Source: Psychrobacillus sp. NEAU-3TGS
GTDB lineage: Bacteria > Bacillota > Bacilli > Bacillales_A > Planococcaceae
Direction: 5' to 3'
Length of the DNA: 64,000 nucleotides
Assembly: GCF_029955155.1 (NCBI RefSeq)
Contig: NZ_JAPNOZ010000010.1
Span: 651,661 to 715,660, forward strand
Shown here: positions 1 to 7,654 of the stretch, in pieces
Numbering within the stretch: position 1 is the first letter of the stretch
How the letters are laid out: each line of letters begins with the position of its first letter
Notes under the pieces: model-generated
The model's database searches: none
Told to the model about the DNA's origin: nothing
What the model saw: the letters and a program-made list of their open reading frames with translations, nothing else
Position numbers and translations under genes: made by a program

Positions 1-135
1 TAGCACAAAGTCCGCATCATCATTTTTATATCCTTTATTTACGGCAAGGACAAAGCTTGTTTGTAACCTTCCTTCCGATAAATACTTGAGCTGTGGAGCT
101 TTTGTCATTCGTCCGATTATCGAAACCGTGTTCAC
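1..135 (-). CDS. ssbB: Single-stranded DNA-binding protein (N-terminal part; runs off the window)
   Basis: Only the first 45 codons are inside the window, starting with GTG at 135 behind a strong AGGAGGTGAC ribosome-binding site. The visible peptide begins MNTVSIIGRMTKAPQLKYL and continues with a TSFVLAVNKGY stretch, the first strands of the OB fold of bacterial SSB proteins. In B. subtilis the competence-associated SSB paralogue (ssbB/ywpH) sits beside ywpF, as here, which favours ssbB over the replication-linked ssb. It should bind single-stranded DNA. The C-terminal acidic tail is outside the window, so the paralogue assignment rests on synteny. Confidence 0.8.
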   Translation of the reverse strand, partial: MNTVSIIGRMTKAPQLKYLSEGRLQTSFVLAVNKGYKNDDADFVL

Positions 136-348
136 TTTTGTCACCTCCTTTTGTCTCAATGGCAACATCATAACTTCTCTTTAAAATTGTTAGCAAAAGC
201 CAACAATTTCATTTACCAGGGCTTTCCCTTGTGGAAATGGTATTTTGTATTTCCTTATTAACCTCAGGTACTAATAGACTCCATAAAAGGAAAATCCAAA
301 ATACAATTTTGGCATTTCCGTAAGTTTTTTTATGGGAGACAACTGCTA

Positions 349-357
349 TGCTATAAT
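349..357 (+). promoter_or_regulatory. Extended -10 promoter for ywpF
   Basis: A TATAAT box at 352-357 is preceded by TGC, giving a perfect TGn extended -10 element. No good -35 box is present 17 bp upstream, which is usual for extended -10 promoters. It lies about 40 bp before the ywpF start codon at 396. Confidence 0.6.
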
Positions 358-395
358 GGGTATTAATAAACCCTGTAAAGGTGGATGGACTGTCT

Positions 396-824
396 ATGAA
401 AACATTCAAAATGATTTCCGTTGATATTATTCTTGAAAGTAAAGAAACGCAGATTGCACTGGAAGATGGAATTGTCATCAACCAGGAGAATACAAGTCGG
501 TCATGGATATTAGAATTATTTATCGATCAAAAATATGAGGACTTTTTTAATGAATTGAAAACCTCTGGCGAATTATTTAATGCAAAGGTGGTTATTTCTT
601 ATCCAGAAAACGAACCGGCACATTTTGAAGTAGTAACTTATTCAGTGAAACAAATCGGAGATCATTTATCGGTGTTATTGCGTGGTACGTTGAAACGTGC
701 GAGACGAAAATATGCAGAGTCTCTGCTTTCTGATTTAATCGAAGAAGGATTGTCCGGAGAAGAACTTTTAGCTAAATTTGAACATGACATGAAGACGAGA
801 CCTACTTTAAAAAGGGATCAATAA
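396..824 (+). CDS. ywpF: YwpF-like family protein
   Basis: The 142-residue product starts MKTFKMISVDIILESKETQ and has the YwpF pattern: an N-terminal beta-rich half and a C-terminal helical half containing LLSDLIEEGLSGEELL. I chose ATG 396 rather than GTG 381 because the AAAGGTGG ribosome-binding site ends about 10 bases before 396 and overlaps 381. The molecular function of the family is unknown. Its position between ssbB and the fabZ/flhOP/mbl group matches B. subtilis. It is one of the few plus-strand genes and ends in its own terminator. Confidence 0.8.
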   Translation: MKTFKMISVDIILESKETQIALEDGIVINQENTSRSWILELFIDQKYEDFFNELKTSGELFNAKVVISYPENEPAHFEVVTYSVKQIGDHLSVLLRGTLKRARRKYAESLLSDLIEEGLSGEELLAKFEHDMKTRPTLKRDQ

Positions 825-830
825 TAAATC

Positions 831-870
831 AAAAAAGAGCTGACTCCCAATAAAGGAATCAGCTTTTTTT
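831..870. terminator. Bidirectional intrinsic terminator
   Basis: AGCTGACTCC (838-847) pairs with GGAATCAGCT (855-864) with one mismatch. A T-run follows on the plus strand and an A-run precedes it, so it can serve both ywpF and the converging lipoprotein gene. Confidence 0.85.
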
Positions 871-871
871 A

Positions 872-1255
872 TTACTTGTTGTCGTCATCTTTTTGAATAA
901 CGCCTTCATTTGTATTCATATCTGCATTATTCCCCGTATCCGGTTGTGCAATTGGACCGTCACTTACATTTGGAACGTTCTCATTTTGCATATTCGGCTG
1001 CACATCATTCACACCATTGTTTGCTCCGCCGCCAGTATTACCATTGTTATCAATGTTATTGTTGAAATTATCATTTCCATTTTCGTTTGTTGGCGATGGT
1101 GTATTTACATTTGGATCTGGAACTATATTGTCCACACCTTCACGAACATCTTCCATCGGCGTTTCGTTATTATTTGGAACGTTATCATCGTTCATATTAC
1201 AACCAACTAACAAAACAGAACTAAGAGCCACTACCGGCAAAGCTTTTTTTAGCAT
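872..1255 (-). CDS. Asn-rich small lipoprotein of unknown function
   Basis: The 127-residue product starts MLKKALPVVALSSVLLVGC, a type II signal peptide with lipobox LVGC, so it is predicted to be a membrane-anchored extracytoplasmic lipoprotein. The mature part is very rich in Asn, Asp, Gly, Pro and Thr with NNN-type runs and no recognisable domain, so it is probably disordered. ATG 1255 is preceded by AAGGAGGAATTTTTTA, a strong ribosome-binding site, so the longer upstream reading frame is unlikely to be used. I do not recognise a family. Similar low-complexity lipoproteins in spore formers are sometimes surface or spore-coat associated, but nothing here shows that. Confidence 0.7.
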   Translation of the reverse strand: MLKKALPVVALSSVLLVGCNMNDDNVPNNNETPMEDVREGVDNIVPDPNVNTPSPTNENGNDNFNNNIDNNGNTGGGANNGVNDVQPNMQNENVPNVSDGPIAQPDTGNNADMNTNEGVIQKDDDNK

Positions 1256-1406
1256 TAAAAAATTCCTCCTTCCTGGATTTTGTTCATCACATTTTTGTGA
1301 CTTACGATAGGTTGTCCAGGAAAAGAAGGAACTATGCCATGGCAAACTTGCCTGTTTTTACATGTTTAACTCACTGTATTTTTAAGCGAATAAAGGAATA
1401 CTATTA

Positions 1407-1847
1407 TTAAGCATTCTCTACTACTGGACCTAATGCAAATAGAATGTCTGCTTCACAAACAAGCTCACCGTCTACTGTTGCAATACCGTGGCCTTTGCCC
1501 ATTGCTCCGCGTAATCTTGTCAGTTCCACTTCTAATTTTAATTGATCGCCTGGTTTTACTTGTCGTTTGAAACGGCAATTATCAATGCCTGTAAAGAAAG
1601 CGAGTCTTCCTTTGTTTTCAGGAATTTGTAAAACAGCTACCGCTCCTACTTGTGCAAGGGCTTCTACGATCAATACACCCGGCATTACTGGGTATCCAGG
1701 GAAATGACCGTTAAAAAAATCTTCGTTAATTGTTACATTTTTCAATCCTACTGCACGTTTTCCTTCTTCTAATTCCAAAATACGATCTATCATTAAAAAT
1801 GGATAACGATGAGGTAAAAGTGCTTGTACTTGCTCGGTTGTTAACAT
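1407..1847 (-). CDS. fabZ: 3-hydroxyacyl-[acyl-carrier-protein] dehydratase FabZ
   Basis: This 146-residue hot-dog-fold enzyme removes water from 3-hydroxyacyl-ACP in type II fatty acid synthesis. The signature [20 protein letters not shown] is present, with catalytic His48 and Glu62, and the N-terminal [14 protein letters not shown] is typical. Length is normal for FabZ. It is the last gene of the minus-strand mbl–flhO–flhP–EpuA–fabZ run and starts 12 bp after the small membrane protein gene, so it is probably co-transcribed with it. Confidence 0.96.
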   Translation of the reverse strand: MLTTEQVQALLPHRYPFLMIDRILELEEGKRAVGLKNVTINEDFFNGHFPGYPVMPGVLIVEALAQVGAVAVLQIPENKGRLAFFTGIDNCRFKRQVKPGDQLKLEVELTRLRGAMGKGHGIATVDGELVCEADILFALGPVVENA

Positions 1848-1859
1848 AGAAACGTCCTC

Positions 1860-2126
1860 CTATTTCCCATCTTTTATATCTAAAATATGTTGGTATGTTT
1901 CCCATTTTAGTGCATCTGTTGGCTTGCCGTCACCTAAAAAACCGTATCCTACCATTAATCCAGCAGCGGCTGCTGCTGCAAAAAGCATGATGCATAGTAG
2001 TATACGCAGCCAAATAGGAAACATACGAATTTGTACCCAATATGTTTTTTTAGGCTCTGCTGTTTGATCTTGTTCTTTCTCTAATCGTCGCTGTCGTCTG
2101 CCAGAGATTTTTACTTCTTCTGTCAT
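1860..2126 (-). CDS. epuA: EpuA-like small membrane protein (annotated in Bacillales as 'RNA polymerase subunit beta')
   Basis: The 88-residue product has a basic, charged N-terminus (GRRQRRLEKEQ), one transmembrane helix around residues 36-62 (IWLRILLCIMLFAAAAAAGL) and a C-terminal WETYQHILDI motif. This matches the EpuA/DUF4811-like family found between flhP and fabZ in many Bacillales. The 'DNA-directed RNA polymerase subunit beta' label carried by databases is a misnomer, and no catalytic role is evident. It is coupled to fabZ downstream. Confidence 0.7.
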   Translation of the reverse strand: MTEEVKISGRRQRRLEKEQDQTAEPKKTYWVQIRMFPIWLRILLCIMLFAAAAAAGLMVGYGFLGDGKPTDALKWETYQHILDIKDGK

Positions 2127-2150
2127 AAGTTTAACTCCTTACGGAAATGA

Positions 2151-2990
2151 TTATCTTATTCCATTGATGAGACCCATCATTTGGTCTGCTATTGTAATGG
2201 AACGTGCATTGAATTGATACGATCGTTGCGCCGTCATTAAATCGGTCATTTCCTTTGATATATCCACATTTGACATTTCAAGTACTTGGTTTGTTAATGC
2301 AATTTCGCTTCGCTCTGCACCTTGGAGATCCGTCATTACGTCCTCTGCATTTACACCGAGTTCATCAAAATTAGTAGGCATCCCAATATAGGTCGAAGAG
2401 ATTTGTTCCATTAACTGTGGTTTTTGCAATACAGATACGGCTAGTTCACGCTGAACTGTTGTACCATCTGGGTAGGTCGCTTTAAGAATACCTGTTTCAT
2501 TGACCGAAAAGCTTGAAACGTTTTCTGGAATTGTAATTGCTTGTCCGGCACTATCTGCTACTGGATAGCCATCGCCATTAACGAGCATTAATTGACCATT
2601 TTCAAGTGGTGATACATAAAATGCGCCTTGGCGTGTGTATGCCGTTTGTTGTCCATTTTCGCCTTCTGGCATTAGCACATTAAAATATTGTTTCGGTTCT
2701 TGAAAAGCAAAATCTAGATCTCTACCAGTAGATTGCAAGCTTCCTTGTTTCCAATTCATCTGTGCTTGGGCAAGTGAAGCTCCTACTCCATAACGAATTC
2801 CTACAGGCGATTGCCTTTCAGCTGTATCTAACTTGTCGTTATTGTATTGCTGGTAAAGAAGCTCTTGAAACTTTACATCTTTTGTTTTATAGCCATGGGT
2901 GCCTGAGTTGGAAAGGTTATTTCCGATAATATCTAGTTGGCTTTGTAGCTGAGACATCGTGTTAGTTGCAGTGATCATTGTACGTAACAT
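2151..2990 (-). CDS. flhP: Flagellar hook-basal body (distal rod) protein FlhP
   Basis: The 279-residue product has the flagellar rod/hook architecture: an N-terminal LRTMITATNTMSQLQSQLDI helix followed by IIGNNLSNSGTHGYK, and a C-terminal helix with SNVDISKEMTDLMTAQRSYQ. It belongs to the FlgE/F/G family and is expected to assemble in the periplasmic/cell-wall part of the rod. It is 22 bp downstream of paralogue flhO, the arrangement seen after mbl in B. subtilis. Similarity to flhO reflects duplication. Confidence 0.92.
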   Translation of the reverse strand: MLRTMITATNTMSQLQSQLDIIGNNLSNSGTHGYKTKDVKFQELLYQQYNNDKLDTAERQSPVGIRYGVGASLAQAQMNWKQGSLQSTGRDLDFAFQEPKQYFNVLMPEGENGQQTAYTRQGAFYVSPLENGQLMLVNGDGYPVADSAGQAITIPENVSSFSVNETGILKATYPDGTTVQRELAVSVLQKPQLMEQISSTYIGMPTNFDELGVNAEDVMTDLQGAERSEIALTNQVLEMSNVDISKEMTDLMTAQRSYQFNARSITIADQMMGLINGIR

Positions 2991-3012
2991 GTAAGTGGAC
3001 CTCCTTTCTTCA

Positions 3013-3852
3013 TTAGTTTACTCTTCCAACTTCGTTCACTGCTTTTTGCATGCTTTGGTCGTATGCTTGCAGTACTTTTTGATTTGCTTCAAATGCTCGG
3101 TATGCGGTTAATAGTTCTGTCATCGTTTTTTGTGCATCGACGTTTGAACGTTCAATATACCCTTGCTGCATAGAGAAGCTCACGTTTGCTGTATCGTAAG
3201 CAGATGGTAGGTTTGTGCCGTCTGCCGTTTGGAATAGACCATTATCTTGTTTTATTAACGTATCTGGCTGCGTTGCAAATGATACACCTATTTGTCCAAC
3301 GGAAGCATCATTTACAAAAATCTGCCCATCCTCGGCTAATCGAAAATCATCATTTTGCAGTTGAATCCGCTCCCCGTTATTATCCAGCACATATAGTCCT
3401 TGTGCATTCGTTAAAAAGCCTGCCGCATCTAACGTGAAATTACCATTTCGAGTGTAGGCTTCTCCTTCTTCTGGATGCTGCAAACGATAAAATACTGCGC
3501 CAGTTTGACCAGTTTCCTCGTCTACAGGAAGTGCTCCATCGATCAAGGCAATATCCGTATTTAACTCGGTTTGTTGCAATTGACCTTGTGTTAATAATGC
3601 AATTGTCTCTTGCATATATACACCTGTTCCTAGTCCACCAATTTCTGCTGCATACTTTCCATGTATAGCATTTTCCGTTGGTATTTTAGTAGGCCCAAGT
3701 CTAGACATCAGCATTTCCGGAAAAGAACGAATCGTCGTTTGATCTGCTTTATATCCTGGTGTATTTGTATTTGCCATATTATTAGTCAGCAACTCTGTTC
3801 TACGTTGTTGCGCAATCATTCCCGATGCAACTGTATGAAATCCACGAAACAT
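3013..3852 (-). CDS. flhO: Flagellar hook-basal body (distal rod) protein FlhO
   Basis: The 279-residue rod/hook-family protein begins MFRGFHTVASGMIAQQRRTE, then TNNMANTNTPGYK, and ends with NVDAQKTMTELLTAYRAFEA, the paired terminal helices that build the flagellar rod. It lies between mbl and flhP. Its presence, with a chemoreceptor at 22 kb, argues that the organism is motile. Confidence 0.92.
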   Translation of the reverse strand: MFRGFHTVASGMIAQQRRTELLTNNMANTNTPGYKADQTTIRSFPEMLMSRLGPTKIPTENAIHGKYAAEIGGLGTGVYMQETIALLTQGQLQQTELNTDIALIDGALPVDEETGQTGAVFYRLQHPEEGEAYTRNGNFTLDAAGFLTNAQGLYVLDNNGERIQLQNDDFRLAEDGQIFVNDASVGQIGVSFATQPDTLIKQDNGLFQTADGTNLPSAYDTANVSFSMQQGYIERSNVDAQKTMTELLTAYRAFEANQKVLQAYDQSMQKAVNEVGRVN

Positions 3853-3887
3853 GAGAAAGCCTCCACTCTAATTTGTTTAATTCTTAT

Positions 3888-3984
3888 GTCTAGTTGCAGC
3901 GCCTTGCTCCTGCGCACAGCTCGTCTCAGAAGAACGTTGCCCGTTGTGGCAGAGATAGGCGCTACCACTTTTCTAACTAGCGTC
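3888..3984. repeat. Short palindromic intergenic repeat with GGCGCT arms next to mbl
   Basis: The left end GTCTAGTTGCAGCGCC (3888-3903) is mirrored by GGCGCT (3958-3963) and AACTAGCGTC (3975-3984) at the right, giving an interrupted inverted repeat of about 97 bp with a GC-richer core. GTCTAG...CAGCGCC...GGCGCT elements are a recognisable dispersed type in Bacillaceae genomes; that link is from memory of the pattern. The right end overlaps the last codons and the TAG stop of mbl. Confidence 0.55.
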
Positions 3985-4969
3985 TACTTATTTTATCAAT
4001 ATTATCTAACATAATTCCGGTTCCAATTGCGACACAATCCATTGGTGCTTCTGCAATAAATACTGGTACTTTCAATTCTTCCATGAGTAAATGGTCCATA
4101 CCATGAAGCAAAGCTCCCCCGCCAGTTATAATGACACCACGATCAATAATATCAGCGGATAATTCAGGTGGCGTTTTTTCAAGCACATTTTTGGCAGCTT
4201 GTACAATAACAGAAACTGATTCTCGTAATGCTTTTTCTATTTCTTCTGAATGGATCGTTATCGTTCGTGGAAGTCCTGTTACCATATCGCGCCCGCGAAT
4301 ATCCATTTCTTCCTTACGGCTATCTGGGAAAACTGTACCAATCGTCATTTTAATATCTTCTGCTGTACGTTCCCCGATTAAAAGTTTATATTCTTTTTTA
4401 ATATATTGAAGAATATCGTTATCAAAAACGTCCCCAGCAATTTTAATGGATTCGGAAGTTACAATATCGCCCATTGATAGCACTGCAACGTCAGTTGTAC
4501 CGCCTCCTATATCCACAACCATATTTCCGCTCGGTTGGAATATATCCATGCCGGCACCGATCGCCGCCACTTTTGGTTCTTCTTCTAAGTATATCTTTTT
4601 ACCGCCAGATTTCTCTGCAGCTTCACGGATTGCTTTTTGTTCGACACTTGTAATGTTTGTTGGACAACAAATTAAAATGCGTGGTTTGGACAAAAATCCT
4701 TTTACATTCAAACTATTGATGAAATACTTGAGCATGGCTTCGGTTATATCAAAATCGGCAATTACACCGTCTTTAAGGGGTCTAATCGCTACGATGTTAC
4801 CTGGAGTTCTCCCAACCATTTGACGAGCTTCTTCGCCTACTGCAAGCACTTTTTTGGTATTTCTATCTATGGCTACAACGGAAGGTTCGTTTAATACAAT
4901 CCCTTTTCCTTTTACATGAATTAGTACGTTCGCAGTACCTAAATCTATTCCAATATCCTTCGCAAACAT
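3977..4969 (-). CDS. mbl: Rod-shape-determining protein Mbl (MreB paralogue)
   Basis: This 330-residue actin-like ATPase of the MreB family polymerises under the membrane and guides lateral wall synthesis. It shows the actin phosphate-1 motif DIGIDLGTANVLIHVKGKG, phosphate-2 (VDIGGGTTDVAV) and the adenosine motif (GVIITGGGALLHGMDHL). Synteny with spoIIID upstream and flhO downstream identifies it as mbl rather than mreB or mreBH. The C-terminus ends DNIDKISRR, a few residues shorter than usual, and the stop codon lies inside the adjoining palindromic repeat. Confidence 0.94.
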   Translation of the reverse strand: MFAKDIGIDLGTANVLIHVKGKGIVLNEPSVVAIDRNTKKVLAVGEEARQMVGRTPGNIVAIRPLKDGVIADFDITEAMLKYFINSLNVKGFLSKPRILICCPTNITSVEQKAIREAAEKSGGKKIYLEEEPKVAAIGAGMDIFQPSGNMVVDIGGGTTDVAVLSMGDIVTSESIKIAGDVFDNDILQYIKKEYKLLIGERTAEDIKMTIGTVFPDSRKEEMDIRGRDMVTGLPRTITIHSEEIEKALRESVSVIVQAAKNVLEKTPPELSADIIDRGVIITGGGALLHGMDHLLMEELKVPVFIAEAPMDCVAIGTGIMLDNIDKISRR

Positions 4970-5239
4970 TAACAGTGTTTCTCCTTCCCTGTCAGAACCT
5001 TTTATATGTATATTTCCATACGTCTCTAACTTATTATTTTATCATAGTTTTGTCAGAATTACACTTTTTTTAGTAACGTATTAGGTAGAATTTGTGGGGA
5101 ATGACTGGGGGAAATAAATTTATGGAGGAGGGTAATTAATTGAGGAGTGGTAGTTGTGTGAAACAGTTTTACGCTAAAGCTAAAAAAGAGATATAACTGG
5201 GAAGAACGTCGGTGCATGATTGGAAATGAATGGATAAGG

Positions 5240-5350
5240 GCAACCAAATCGAGCGGAGAGCAACCAATTGGATCCTGAAAGCAACTAGATCTCTGTGAAA
5301 GCAACCAAATCCTATGGTAGAGCAACTAGTTTGTGAGGGAGAGCAACCAA
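5240..5350. repeat. GCAACCAA phased array 1 (six units, 20-21 bp period), downstream of the spoIIID terminator
   Basis: Octamers GCAACCAA or GCAACTAG start at 5240, 5260, 5281, 5301, 5322 and 5343, so the spacing is 20, 21, 20, 21 and 21 bp. The sequence between octamers is not conserved. The array is preceded by AATGGATAAGG, a lead-in shared with array 5. Read with spoIIID, it starts about 30 bp beyond that gene's terminator as repeated TTGGTTGC. No protein is supported because the 20-bp steps and stops break the frame. The rest of 4970-5239 holds the mbl upstream region, and I see no other gene there. Confidence 0.8.
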
Positions 5351-5380
5351 TCTAGGTTTTCTCTCTGTTCGATCCATAAG

Positions 5381-5406
5381 AAAAAGCCGTGATTTTACAA
5401 ATCACG
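5381..5406 (-). terminator. Intrinsic terminator of spoIIID
   Basis: On the minus strand CGTGATTT (5406-5399) pairs with AAATCACG (5395-5388), followed by GCTTTTT. The stem includes the spoIIID stop codon region. Confidence 0.8.
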
Positions 5407-5670
5407 ACCTTTTCTATCTTCCTTTTTTGACTTCCATTTTCTTTTCGTAGCTTCTCCACCTCGCAAATGCCTGACCGATTTATGATACGCAAGAATTTCT
5501 TTCACTTCTTTTGCTAGCTGCGGATCTACTAAATGAAGTCTTTCCGTTAAGTCCTTATGAACAGTACTTTTGGAATGACCGGTTGTGCTCGCGATGGCAC
5601 GGACAGTTTTTTTCGTTTCAATGACCATTTCACCTAAACGTATACATCTATGACGAATCGTTTCGTGCAC
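5395..5670 (-). CDS. spoIIID: Sporulation transcriptional regulator SpoIIID
   Basis: The 91-residue DNA-binding protein switches mother-cell gene expression between sigma-E and sigma-K. The helix-turn-helix core VRAIASTTGHSKSTVHKDLT and the C-terminal HKSVRHLRGGEATKRK basic helix are both intact. GTG 5670 is chosen over TTG 5673 because the product then aligns with family N-termini (one residue before HETIRHR) and has better spacing from AAAGGAAG. A sigma-E-like promoter lies just upstream, right after spoIIQ. Confidence 0.95.
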   Translation of the reverse strand: MHETIRHRCIRLGEMVIETKKTVRAIASTTGHSKSTVHKDLTERLHLVDPQLAKEVKEILAYHKSVRHLRGGEATKRKWKSKKEDRKGRDL

Positions 5671-5708
5671 CAACTCTTCCTTTCGTTAGTAAAGGAACAC
5701 TTTTCATC

Positions 5709-5737
5709 ACTTTATGCATACGTATAAGGTATTATGA
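5709..5737 (-). promoter_or_regulatory. Putative sigma-E promoter of spoIIID
   Basis: On the minus strand TCATAAT (5737-5731) and CATAAAGT (5716-5709) are separated by 14 bp. This resembles the sigma-E pattern with an ATA-type -35 and CATACANT -10 box. SpoIIID is a known sigma-E regulon member in B. subtilis, which supports the call. Confidence 0.5.
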
Positions 5738-5738
5738 A

Positions 5739-6401
5739 TTAAAAAGCTAGTAATGATTCCGGATTAACAAGTACGCCGTTTTCAAGTACTTCAAATTGCA
5801 AGTGGTTACCTGCTGTTGGATTCCATTCATTCTCTGATGTAGATGCAAGAGGCTGCCCTTGTTCTACTTCGTCTCCAACTTTTACTAGAATGCCAGTGAC
5901 TGAGCGATATTTTGTTTGCATACCATTTGCATGTGATAAGACAATTTCATCTCCTACAAATGGATCTAAATTTACTTCTTCTACTTTTCCACTCATAGCA
6001 GCTACTACTTCGAAAGGTTCGCTATTCATAGATAGGGAGACTCCTGTGCTTGTTCTGTAAGTTTGATTGAATACGAGTAGTGATTTTTCACGAGTCGTTT
6101 CATCAGCTTCCATGTCGTAATAATGTTGTACAACTTCCACTTTGTCAAACAGTGCTTCTTCAAATGGATATTTCAGCGTTTCTGTTTGAGCATTTGTTTC
6201 AATTGCTACTTTATCAGGTTCTTCACCAGTTTTGCTCCATTCAGCATCCTCTGCTGAATCATTGCTCACATAGACATTGTACCCCCAAATCATTCCTACG
6301 AATACTACCGAAAAACCAGTATACACTAGTGGCCAAAACCATGGCTTTTTCGGATTGTTTTTCTTCTTCTGAGAAGTCTTGTTTGATTGTTCTTCTCTCA
6401 T
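5739..6401 (-). CDS. spoIIQ: Forespore engulfment protein SpoIIQ (degenerate LytM/M23 domain)
   Basis: The 220-residue product has a basic cytoplasmic tail, one transmembrane helix (about residues 23-43, WPLVYTGFSVVFVGMIWGY) and an extracellular LytM-like domain ending NHLQFEVLENGVLVNPESLL. In B. subtilis SpoIIQ partners SpoIIIAH across the septum during engulfment. The first metal motif HxxxD of active M23 peptidases is not visible, and only one His of the HxH motif region remains, so it is probably structural. It lacks the long C-terminal extension of the 283-residue B. subtilis protein. ATG 6401 fits GAGGTG with 6-bp spacing. Confidence 0.88.
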   Translation of the reverse strand: MREEQSNKTSQKKKNNPKKPWFWPLVYTGFSVVFVGMIWGYNVYVSNDSAEDAEWSKTGEEPDKVAIETNAQTETLKYPFEEALFDKVEVVQHYYDMEADETTREKSLLVFNQTYRTSTGVSLSMNSEPFEVVAAMSGKVEEVNLDPFVGDEIVLSHANGMQTKYRSVTGILVKVGDEVEQGQPLASTSENEWNPTAGNHLQFEVLENGVLVNPESLLAF

Positions 6402-6418
6402 TTTCATCACCTCAATTG

Positions 6419-6448
6419 CATTGTTGGCAAATCAAGGAGATTTTAAAC
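6419..6448 (-). promoter_or_regulatory. Sigma-F promoter of spoIIQ
   Basis: On the minus strand GTTTA (6448-6444), a 15-bp spacer and GCCAACAATG (6428-6419) match the sigma-F consensus GYWTA / GGnnAnAHTR with one mismatch. It overlaps the end of spoIID and sits about 20 bp before the spoIIQ start. spoIIQ is a classic sigma-F gene. Confidence 0.75.
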
Positions 6449-7373
6449 ATGCTGAAAAACTTTTTATTTCTGTTCCTTTATAATAGTGCAATAAAATATC
6501 GTGAGCGCTTACTTTATTGTTGGCAAGGACCTCAGCCCCGTACTGGCTCATACCTACCCCATGCCCATATCCCACAGTGTTTACTACCACTTTATCATTC
6601 TGAAAAGTTACTGTGAAATCAGTGGAAGGTAATCCAAGTAGAGCTCTAACTTCTCTACCTGTCCATGTTTTGCCGTTCATTTGAATCGACTCCACACGAT
6701 TTGTATCTGTCTTTGTAACTTGAAAACTAGTTGCTATGTTAGAAGACCACTTTATACCAAAAGCCTTTGCCCACTCTCTCTGGGTGAACTCAAATTGCTT
6801 CTTTACATTCGGAGCATATTGTTCTTCCGCCTCGCTTTGTACGGAGACCAAATAAGGAATTGCATATCCACTGTAATTTTCCGCGCTTTCTGTTTGGCCG
6901 TTACTAGAAGAAAAGAACATAGCAGTGATCAGTTGATCTTGGTAAACAATAATTTCTCCTTCTGTTGCTGCGATAACCTGTTGAAGCTTGTCCTCATATG
7001 CTTCGAAGGAGGCCCCCCATTTCTTCTTGCGGTCTTCGGTTGTTGCGTATACTTGTTTTTGCACTGTTTTGTCGATCGACTTTTCCCCATAGTTTGTTTC
7101 TCTTAGCACATACGTCCTTGCAGCGATAGATTGGGCCTTTAATGCTTCTTCATGGAAGGAAACAGGCATTTCTGCAGCCACGACACCTAGTACGTATGTT
7201 TCAAGAGGGATTTTCTCCTTGACCCCTTCCACTTCTATTAGTATTGGGCAGTCTACTTCTAATACTTTATCGACTACTGGTGCAGGTTTAGCGTCATGCT
7301 TTTCTTTGATCAATAAAAAGGGTAATAACAAGAGACCGATGCATAGGATTAGTAGTAGGATATTTTGTTTCAT
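6432..7373 (-). CDS. spoIID: Stage II sporulation protein D (lytic transglycosylase)
   Basis: The 313-residue product has an N-terminal membrane anchor (KQNILLLILCIGLLLLPFLL) and the SpoIID core: IPLETYVLGVVAAEMPVSF with its catalytic Glu, then ALKAQSIAARTYVL, FFSSSNGQTESAENY, and C-terminal GYGHGVGMSQYGAEVLA. It degrades septal peptidoglycan with SpoIIM/SpoIIP during engulfment. No convincing ribosome-binding site precedes either ATG 7373 or ATG 7406. I chose 7373 because the product then begins MKQ like its homologues. It precedes spoIIQ by 30 bp but spoIIQ has its own forespore promoter. Confidence 0.93.
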   Translation of the reverse strand: MKQNILLLILCIGLLLLPFLLIKEKHDAKPAPVVDKVLEVDCPILIEVEGVKEKIPLETYVLGVVAAEMPVSFHEEALKAQSIAARTYVLRETNYGEKSIDKTVQKQVYATTEDRKKKWGASFEAYEDKLQQVIAATEGEIIVYQDQLITAMFFSSSNGQTESAENYSGYAIPYLVSVQSEAEEQYAPNVKKQFEFTQREWAKAFGIKWSSNIATSFQVTKTDTNRVESIQMNGKTWTGREVRALLGLPSTDFTVTFQNDKVVVNTVGYGHGVGMSQYGAEVLANNKVSAHDILLHYYKGTEIKSFSACLKSP

Positions 7374-7447
7374 GGGACAACTATATGCTAAGAAGGAAGT
7401 TCTCATGAGTGGATTTTTTTGCGCACAGTGAAGGTTGAACGGAATTA

Positions 7448-7496
7448 GTAACCAATAACGGCGAAGGGCGACTATTTAAATGACGAAAGCAACCAA
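7448..7496. repeat. GCAACCAA phased array 2 (short, three units)
   Basis: GTAACCAA at 7448, GCGACTAT at 7468 and GCAACCAA at 7489 keep the 20-21 bp step. It lies between spoIID and the NERD gene. Unlike the other four arrays, no clear terminator hairpin adjoins it. The remaining intergenic sequence to 7640 is AT-rich with nothing else recognised. Confidence 0.55.
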
Positions 7497-7654
7497 TATA
7501 AAAAAATTTATGGCAAAATTGATTTTTTGATGCTAGTTTCCATTCGGAATGCAAATTCTACTTCATTCCCTTGTAAAAAAACAATGCCAAAACGCTATTT
7601 CTGCCGTTTCTAATATCTCCATAGATTATGCTAAGCTATTTGCGAGGTGATATG

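Noticed and set aside
893..1310. Plus-strand frames opposite the lipoprotein gene
   Set aside because: They are antisense shadows of the Asn-rich coding sequence, without ribosome-binding sites.
5059..5325. 88-residue minus-strand reading frame over array 1
   Set aside because: It is composed of the repeat array and has no ribosome-binding site or homology; its frame does not follow the octamer period.
5240..5350. Phased octamers considered as a CRISPR array
   Set aside because: The repeat is only 8 bp with substitutions, the spacers are 12-13 bp, and there are no cas genes nearby.
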